From: Candidatus Sodaliphilus limicaballi
GTDB taxonomy: Bacteria; Bacteroidota; Bacteroidia; Bacteroidales; Muribaculaceae
Assembly (NCBI GenBank): GCA_018065815.1
Contig: JAGHSP010000069.1
Coordinates: 1 to 48,591 of the forward strand
Direction of reading: 5' to 3'
DNA length: 48,591 nt
Shown: one piece after another, positions 29,073 to 34,984 of the stretch
Layout of the letters: each line of letters opens with the position of its first letter
How positions within the stretch are numbered: the stretch's first letter is position 1
Position numbers and translations under genes: made by a program
The notes under the pieces: model-generated
Databases searched by the model: none
Told to the model about the DNA's origin: nothing
Seen by the model: the letters and a program-made list of their open reading frames with translations, nothing else

Positions 29073-31099
29073 CCCAACCTATAGAAGTAACCCGTGACTA
29101 ATGGTGACACTCCTGCCGCCGTGATGCTGTACTCGAGTTTCTCACATGCGAATCGCTGGTTGTTTATTATAAACGCTCCTGACGCTCTCAGAACATCCCG
29201 CGAGATAAACTTGATACAGTATTTGACAGTTGTGTCTATCACCTGACCGTCATCAAGGCATTGGTTTGCTATGGTCTGGGCATTGGATAAGTCGGCAAGA
29301 GAAATATAACCAGGCTGCAATACATCTTCAATGCCTGCGCCAATATCATTGACGAGATAGCGGGTGTATGGGTATATGCGGGGATATGGCCCGAAAATCG
29401 TCTCGTTACCTCTTTTCGCGACAACCGAATATAGTCCGTCAGGCACCATTGCCACAAACATTTTGTCGATAGTGGTGCCTTTTTCTACTGTTGCCTCTCC
29501 CTCGATGAGCGCCTGCAGGTCGGTACTGTCAGATGTTACTCCTCCTATGAGGTCTGCACCGACGTTCTCACGGTCTTCTACAATGATCACATCTACAGAA
29601 CCTTCGCCCACGACTGTGTCAAACCATTTGCCATCGCGTTTTGTTGTCTCGACAAAAAGCACCTTCTGCTCGGCAAGCTGGGCTGGCACAATCTTCAGCT
29701 CAATGTCTATGTCCGAAGTTTCCTCCTTGCGTTTTAACGGGCGCAGCTGGTTCACCTCTTTGAACACATATTCAGAAGAATCCTCAATATAATAGAGGAT
29801 GAACTGATGGCCATCAACAACAAATATCTTGTTCTTGTCGCTTGGGTTGGCTCCGCGGACAATGTACTGGTGCATCTGCTCCAGTGTCGTGAACGTGGTC
29901 TTGTCAATAGTAGCGACTTCCATGATTTCATCACTGATATGAGCCATGCCGTCGCCCATGTCAGCCCACCCTACATTGCCGTTGCTGATGTCTGTAGTCT
30001 CATCTTTGTCAACCTCGACGGTATATTCATCAACAACCTCGTTGATGACCGTAGGCGATGAATCTTCCCACCATTGCTTACGAGACAGGATACGGCTTGT
30101 CTTGGTTACCTCATCCACCTCAATGACGATGCCCATGAAATGCTCTATCTGAGTAAGGAACTCGTTGAGTGTCCAGTGCGGCAACGCCTTGGCTATCTCA
30201 CGACGATTGTTTGCACAGGCTATGAATATGCGGGGAAATATGTCATTGCTGTAGTATAGGAAACGCAAAGAGTCAATGTCATCATCCATGGGGTAGCCCG
30301 CTGCGCTTAAGATTTTTCGCAATGTCCTGCACAGCATGGGCTGGAATGAGGGACACACCTGCGGGAAATCGCCGCCAGGTGTTGCCTGGTTGGGCCACGT
30401 GAGTCTATACTCGGGAAAGTAACTGTTGCCGTGTTTACGCATCACCACCTCATTGCAAAGCAGGCCGCTCTCGCAGTATGAGTTCCACTCGCTGTTTGAG
30501 TTTATAACGGGGAAAGCCACTCCTCTGTTCTCGTGCGCGTCATATCCCTGTGATTTGTCAAACGACCACCAGCGCGCTTTCCACCATTCATAAGCCCGTT
30601 GGGCCTCTGCCTCGTCCTGGCTCTCAGGTGCGTTGCTGTAGCGCAGCTGTGTCGTGTCCATCCAATCAATAAATGCGCGAAACATCGCAGTGCCCTTCTC
30701 GGTCGGGAAAACCCAGTTTGCCATCTCGCTCTGCCAGTCGCCTAGGTCCAGCTCGTCAATATACAACTCTCCGCCTTTGGCATAGAAGTTCATCTCACTG
30801 TTGCCGCCCAGCAGTTGCACCTTTACGGCGGTATCGGTAACCTGGTTTATGATTGCCTTCCCATCAAGCAGCGTGATGTTGTCCACTCGCAGGACAGCAT
30901 GGTATTCCTGGAACTGTGTCTCTACATCCTTGCGGTTGATGCTCCCGAATATGACACGGTTTTCTGCACACTGCAGCGGCAGTTCCACATCGTATGTATA
31001 ACTGCCTGTCTTGTTGAAATACACGTTTTCGCGCGTGAGTTTGATGCTCACATTGTCGCGAAGCACTGCGGGTTTATCGTCAAGGAAAAGTTCTATCAT
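29069..31099 (-). CDS. Putative phage tail/baseplate structural protein
   Basis: 676 aa, part of the leftward phage operon; N-terminus MIELFLDDKPAVLRDNVSIKLTRENVYFNKTGSYTYDVELPL looks like Bacteroidota phage tail proteins; family not verified. Confidence 0.5.
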   Translation of the reverse strand: MIELFLDDKPAVLRDNVSIKLTRENVYFNKTGSYTYDVELPLQCAENRVIFGSINRKDVETQFQEYHAVLRVDNITLLDGKAIINQVTDTAVKVQLLGGNSEMNFYAKGGELYIDELDLGDWQSEMANWVFPTEKGTAMFRAFIDWMDTTQLRYSNAPESQDEAEAQRAYEWWKARWWSFDKSQGYDAHENRGVAFPVINSNSEWNSYCESGLLCNEVVMRKHGNSYFPEYRLTWPNQATPGGDFPQVCPSFQPMLCRTLRKILSAAGYPMDDDIDSLRFLYYSNDIFPRIFIACANNRREIAKALPHWTLNEFLTQIEHFMGIVIEVDEVTKTSRILSRKQWWEDSSPTVINEVVDEYTVEVDKDETTDISNGNVGWADMGDGMAHISDEIMEVATIDKTTFTTLEQMHQYIVRGANPSDKNKIFVVDGHQFILYYIEDSSEYVFKEVNQLRPLKRKEETSDIDIELKIVPAQLAEQKVLFVETTKRDGKWFDTVVGEGSVDVIIVEDRENVGADLIGGVTSDSTDLQALIEGEATVEKGTTIDKMFVAMVPDGLYSVVAKRGNETIFGPYPRIYPYTRYLVNDIGAGIEDVLQPGYISLADLSNAQTIANQCLDDGQVIDTTVKYCIKFISRDVLRASGAFIINNQRFACEKLEYSITAAGVSPLVTGYFYRLG

Positions 31100-31542
31100 C
31101 GTTTACGAAGTTTGATTGTTATCGTCACACACACTACTGCCATCGCTACACCTCCCAACCACATGAGTGCCTTCTGCCACCACAGCAGTTTGTTGGTCGT
31201 AACATATTCGGTGCGCGTCACTGTTACAGGCTTTTCTTTGGTATGCGTAGCGGTATCTGTTTGCGTGAGCACACGGTTTTGCTCTTGTCCGCGCTCGATC
31301 AACGATGTGCGGTCATGTCGCAACACGGGCAGTCCCAGCGTCGCAACCGTGCTTGTATCAATATACATCGTGTCCACCATCCACACCCTCTCGGTCTGCC
31401 TGATGGTGTCTGTTGCTTTGACAACGCTGGATATGTATATCGAATCATGAACCGTAACAGGCACTTCGACACGCTCAATGGATTTATGGCACCTGCAGCC
31501 AGCAAGCGCAAGTGCCATAAATAGTAAGCTCATTAGTCTCAT
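31096..31542 (-). CDS. Putative unimolecular spanin (u-spanin)
   Basis: 148 aa; N-terminal lipobox MRLMSLLFMALALAGC and single C-terminal TM segment WWQKALMWLGGVAMAVVCVTITIKLRKR; overlaps amidase gene (ATGA) in lysis cassette. Confidence 0.65.
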   Translation of the reverse strand: MRLMSLLFMALALAGCRCHKSIERVEVPVTVHDSIYISSVVKATDTIRQTERVWMVDTMYIDTSTVATLGLPVLRHDRTSLIERGQEQNRVLTQTDTATHTKEKPVTVTRTEYVTTNKLLWWQKALMWLGGVAMAVVCVTITIKLRKR

Positions 31543-32156
31543 TTCCCAAACACCTGATTGATTGCATCAAAATGCAGTTTGACAATCGCTTCTTTGCCAG
31601 TTGGCGAGGTAAGGAAATCAACATCGTCGCGATTGTCCTGGAACAGGTTCTCTGTAAGGACTGCGGGACAAGCGGTTTCGCGTAGCACATAGAAATTTGC
31701 CTGCCAATAATGTTCGCCGGGAATAGAGCGGTTTCCGTGCAGGTTCCTGCTAACCGCAAGCTCACAAAAAGTCTTCGCAAGATTCTTGCTGGTTGCCGAA
31801 CACGAGCGTGCCACATATACTGCGAAACCTCGGGCGTCAAGCCATTTGCCTCCGCTACCGGCTGCATTGACATGGATGCTCACATACACACAGTTCTGCG
31901 TGCCGTGTTTTGCACAGATGCCATTGACAAACCTGCAGCGCTTTGCAAGCTCGTTTACCTGCGGTGTCGGAACAACATCCTCCGGCATATCAACGAAAAC
32001 TGTATAACCCGCAGCCTCGAGTCTCGGTTTCAGGATGCCGATAACCTCACGACTGAACTGGTACTCACGAAACTTCTTATCGGGCGAGCATTTGCCAGGT
32101 ACATTGCTGCCATGGGCAGTGCCAAGGATAATGATGCGTTTAGTTGTGCTGTTCAT
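31539..32156 (-). CDS. N-acetylmuramoyl-L-alanine amidase (endolysin)
   Basis: IIILGTAHGSNVPGKCSPD, VYVSIHVNAAGSGGKW, PAVLTENLFQDN (Amidase_3-like zinc ligands). Confidence 0.88.
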   Translation of the reverse strand: MNSTTKRIIILGTAHGSNVPGKCSPDKKFREYQFSREVIGILKPRLEAAGYTVFVDMPEDVVPTPQVNELAKRCRFVNGICAKHGTQNCVYVSIHVNAAGSGGKWLDARGFAVYVARSCSATSKNLAKTFCELAVSRNLHGNRSIPGEHYWQANFYVLRETACPAVLTENLFQDNRDDVDFLTSPTGKEAIVKLHFDAINQVFGK

Positions 32157-32631
32157 TTTTGTCTCCTTTCTTTTTTAATTGTGATAAATCAATGTCAAAG
32201 TGGCGCGAGGTCTTGTCGACCATGATTTGCTGCAGTATTATCGCCCACTTTGCTCCATTGCAGCTGCTGATGTTCTCGAGGCTGCTCCATGCCTGCCAGC
32301 CTATAACCATACCGGCTGCCACCTTGAGGGCGTTGAATGGGAGCCAGTCGGTGACATAGACCTCGAGGAAGAACGAGAAGATGAGCAGCATGTAAACCTG
32401 GATCATCGTAACAATGACATCACCGAAGCGGCTGCTCTTGAACTTGCCAGCGTTTTTTGTTGCCTTCTCTGGGTAGGTTTTCGCTACACGCTTGCCAAGC
32501 TGCCAGGCCGTGAAGCAGTCAAACAGTACGGCAGCGGTACACAGTGCTATGTACGGCAGCGTGGGAGACAGTGCCGTGATGATGGCACTGAAGCATGTGA
32601 ATAACATACGACTTGTTAAATCAGTGTTCAT
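32140..32631 (-). CDS. Phage holin family protein
   Basis: 163 aa, several TM segments (YIALCTAAVLFDCFTAWQLGKR), adjacent to the amidase. Confidence 0.8.
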   Translation of the reverse strand: MNTDLTSRMLFTCFSAIITALSPTLPYIALCTAAVLFDCFTAWQLGKRVAKTYPEKATKNAGKFKSSRFGDVIVTMIQVYMLLIFSFFLEVYVTDWLPFNALKVAAGMVIGWQAWSSLENISSCNGAKWAIILQQIMVDKTSRHFDIDLSQLKKKGDKNEQHN

Positions 32632-32638
32632 GATAGCT

Positions 32639-33115
32639 TTATTTTAGGGATTGTATGAATGCGTCTGCTTCGGCCTTTGCCTTACGGTTGGCATCGATGG
32701 CTTCGGTAATGTGTTGCGTCATCTGGGCGATGAACGCATGCACCTCAGTGATGTCGGCAAAGGTGTGCAGCACTGGGGCTTCATCGGTGCCGAGCTTGAT
32801 GGTAGGCATGAAGCCATTGTTCTCGGCGTTCATTGCCCACATGGTGTAGTTAACCTGGTTTTCTGCGCTTAGCCAGACGAGCCTGCCGTGCCACCTCATG
32901 CCTTGGGTGATTTGCTCCTTGGTGTCGGCATCAATCTGCGCGAAAATCACTTGCCTTACCTCTTCGGGCGAAGGGCGGTGCTCAAAGGTATGGCAGTAGG
33001 ACCAACCATACTCTGTGTCTTCGACTTCGGTGTAGCCGTAGTAAACGATCCAACGGCTGCGACCAATCTGCTTCAAGCTGTCGTTGCGGATGACAGTTCC
33101 AATTATCTTTTCCAT
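32639..33115 (-). CDS. Phage protein with DUF4376-like C-terminal segment (possible tail-fibre accessory)
   Basis: GRLVWLSAENQVNYTMWAM...IKLGTDEAPVLHTFADITEVHAFIAQMTQHI; ATG at 33115 (MEKIIGTV) follows a promoter box; ORF track start 33190 is too long. Confidence 0.6.
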   Translation of the reverse strand: MEKIIGTVIRNDSLKQIGRSRWIVYYGYTEVEDTEYGWSYCHTFEHRPSPEEVRQVIFAQIDADTKEQITQGMRWHGRLVWLSAENQVNYTMWAMNAENNGFMPTIKLGTDEAPVLHTFADITEVHAFIAQMTQHITEAIDANRKAKAEADAFIQSLK

Positions 33116-33134
33116 AAAAATCAAGTTTATACAG

Positions 33135-33142
33135 CAAAGATA
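33135..33142 (-). promoter_or_regulatory. Bacteroidota -7 element (TATCTTTG)
   Basis: TAnnTTTG 19 nt upstream of ATG 33115. Confidence 0.6.
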
Positions 33143-33170
33143 ATATGCCTTACCGGGCGGTAAAAAGACA

Positions 33171-33198
33171 GCCGCCCAGTGACTGAACACCGGGCGGC
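33171..33198 (-). terminator. Rho-independent terminator of the DGR reverse transcriptase
   Basis: Minus strand GCCGCCCGGTG-TTCAGT-CACTGGGCGGC stem (one G-U) followed by TGTCTTTTT; 21 nt after RT stop. Confidence 0.85.
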
Positions 33199-33218
33199 CG
33201 TTGATGCTATCGCAATGG

Positions 33219-34532
33219 TCAGGTAAATCGGTACTTGACCTTGTTGCCGTCGAACACTTCGCTCACTATAGTGGTGAGAATGGGGAATATCTTTTCCCCG
33301 GTCTCATCCTCCTTGAGCGCAATCTGGTCGAGGATGTTCTGCATTTCCTCGCTCGTGGTGAAAAACTTGCCCCATTCGTTTGTCTGCGGGTCGCGGATGC
33401 TGACCACATAACGGTCGGCACCGTAAGAGGTGTTAAGACCTGTTTCAAAGTCATGCACCTCGATTTCCTTGTTAACGATGGCACCCAGTCGCATCACTTT
33501 GCCCGGAAAACGCTTCTTGCCGTCGGCAGGAGTGAAGCTGATGCCTAATTCACTGAATTTCTTCATGTCTTGGTTAGTTATTGATTTATAAAGATGATTG
33601 CAGTCGGCATGAACGGCCATGCCCTTGAAAGACCCCATGAGCTGCACGCGACGCTTGCGGCTCTTGACCTTTGCCATGCGGCGGGCGAACTTCTGCTTGA
33701 TGCGTTTGCGCAGCAGGGCGTGAGTGCCGTAGTTGACATACCCGAGGAAGTCAAGCCCTTCAGAGAGCGGGCGCACCGCCTCATTCCCCTTGACGGTGAG
33801 GTTGAGCGCAGCAACCTGCTCGTGCAGCACTTCGCGCCAGTACCACAGCTTTTCTTTGTCTGGAGCCAGCATCACGATGTCATCGCAGTAGCGATAGTAG
33901 TAGCGAACATGCAAGACCTCTTTCATAAAGTGGTCGATGCCGCTGAGCATCAGATTACCGAAGCACTGCGATGAGCGAAGCCCGATGGCGAGTCCATGGG
34001 GCATGAGCCTTACGAAATTTTCAAGGATAGGCAGGAGCACGGGGTCTTTGATGTGGCGACGGATCTGCGACATCATGATGTCCTGGTCGATGGACTCATA
34101 GAACTTGTTGATGTCGCATTTGTAGAAATAGCGTGTCCCGTCGGGATCGAGGCGTATGTCTCGGCTGATGGTGTTGAACAGCATGTGCATCCCTCGCCCG
34201 GGGATTGATGCTGCGCTTGTGGGAATGACGGTGCGGTAGATGATTTCGTCCACTACATTCATGATGGCATGGCAGCCGATGCGCTCGAAGATGGGCGGTG
34301 CCTGCACCTTGCGCTCCTTTGGTCCGTCGGTGACCAGGATGTCATTATAGCTGGTGATACGAAAGGAACCCTCGGCGATTTGTTCACCCAGAGTGCGCAC
34401 CACCTCGTCTTTCTTGGCCTTGAACGCCTCGCGGCGGTGTTTGTTCTTGAGATTGCCAACAACATCATCGAAACTGCTGAGCAGGTTGCCCGGCTCGATG
34501 ATGCGTGCAATCAGGTTGCCGTATCTTTTCAT
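33219..34532 (-). CDS. Diversity-generating retroelement reverse transcriptase with C-terminal extension
   Basis: 437 aa; KCDINKFYESI, HGLAIGLRSSQCFGNL (DGR-type xGxxxSQ motif), YYYRYCDDIVML, LDFLGYVNYGTHALLRKRIKQKF; adjacent to TR and VR. Confidence 0.94.
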   Translation of the reverse strand: MKRYGNLIARIIEPGNLLSSFDDVVGNLKNKHRREAFKAKKDEVVRTLGEQIAEGSFRITSYNDILVTDGPKERKVQAPPIFERIGCHAIMNVVDEIIYRTVIPTSAASIPGRGMHMLFNTISRDIRLDPDGTRYFYKCDINKFYESIDQDIMMSQIRRHIKDPVLLPILENFVRLMPHGLAIGLRSSQCFGNLMLSGIDHFMKEVLHVRYYYRYCDDIVMLAPDKEKLWYWREVLHEQVAALNLTVKGNEAVRPLSEGLDFLGYVNYGTHALLRKRIKQKFARRMAKVKSRKRRVQLMGSFKGMAVHADCNHLYKSITNQDMKKFSELGISFTPADGKKRFPGKVMRLGAIVNKEIEVHDFETGLNTSYGADRYVVSIRDPQTNEWGKFFTTSEEMQNILDQIALKEDETGEKIFPILTTIVSEVFDGNKVKYRFT

Positions 34533-34742
34533 CAGCCTTCAGGACATGTGGCCCGATGACGTTCACCCCCTCGATGGGGATTACCAGCCACCGCATGGCC
34601 ACGGTTCTTTTGTTCCGGCTTTCTCGCTATGGAGGTTTGCCGAGGTTCAGTCCCCTCGCCCATGGCTGTGGCGACACCGTCGCCGTGCCAGAGGAACGAT
34701 TGTCACGCCTATGCCTCTGCACAGGGGTGTAGTCTTGAAAAT
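34533..34742 (-). ncRNA. DGR spacer RNA region between TR and RT
   Basis: No credible ORF; perfect hairpin GGCGAC-ACC-GTCGCC (34670-34684); position matches the TR-RT spacer required for cDNA priming in BPP-1. Confidence 0.5.
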
Positions 34743-34853
34743 TAACCGCGAGCCGATGTTGTTGTTCGCGTTCGAGGAGTCGTTTGTCGCATTGACGTTC
34801 ACGAACCCGTTGTTCGCATTGTTGTTGTTGCCGGAACGCGCCACAACACGGCC
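34743..34853 (-). repeat. DGR template repeat (TR), 111 bp
   Basis: Aligns without gaps to 35018-35128; 13 mismatches, all at TR adenines of the minus (coding-sense) strand; sense reading ...GNNNNANNGFVNVNATNDSSNANNNIGSRL rich in AAC/AAT codons. Confidence 0.96.
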
Positions 34854-34882
34854 AACTTGGGGACTTCCACCTTTTTCGGGTG

Positions 34883-34890
34883 CAAAGTTA
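34883..34890 (-). promoter_or_regulatory. Bacteroidota -7 element (TAACTTTG) for TR-RT transcript
   Basis: TAnnTTTG on minus strand, 29 nt upstream of the TR boundary and downstream of the fibre terminator. Confidence 0.6.
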
Positions 34891-34898
34891 CTAAAAAT

Positions 34899-34925
34899 AA
34901 AAAAAATCCGACCCGCAAAGCGGGT
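34899..34925 (-). terminator. Rho-independent terminator of the fibre/variable-protein gene
   Basis: ACCCGC-TTT-GCGGGT hairpin then CGGA and T8 on the minus strand. Confidence 0.75.
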
Positions 34926-34937
34926 AAAAAAGAGTGG

Positions 34938-34951
34938 GAGCAGTCCTGCTC
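34938..34951. repeat. Perfect inverted repeat GAGCAG-TC-CTGCTC downstream of VR
   Basis: 6-bp arms, 2-nt loop between VR gene stop and terminator. Confidence 0.7.
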
Positions 34952-34984
34952 GGCCTCTCCACTGACGATTAGCGGAGGCGAACG

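Noticed and set aside
33219-34532. RT as part of a group II intron or retron
   Set aside because: No maturase/endonuclease domain, no intron boundaries and no msr/msd-like element; TR/VR pairing and the IGLRSSQ motif fit a DGR.
34647-34844. 65-aa minus ORF MARSGNNNNANNGFVNVNATNDSSNANNNIGSRL...
   Set aside because: It is the DGR template repeat read through; Asn-rich because of AAC/AAT template codons, not a protein-coding gene.
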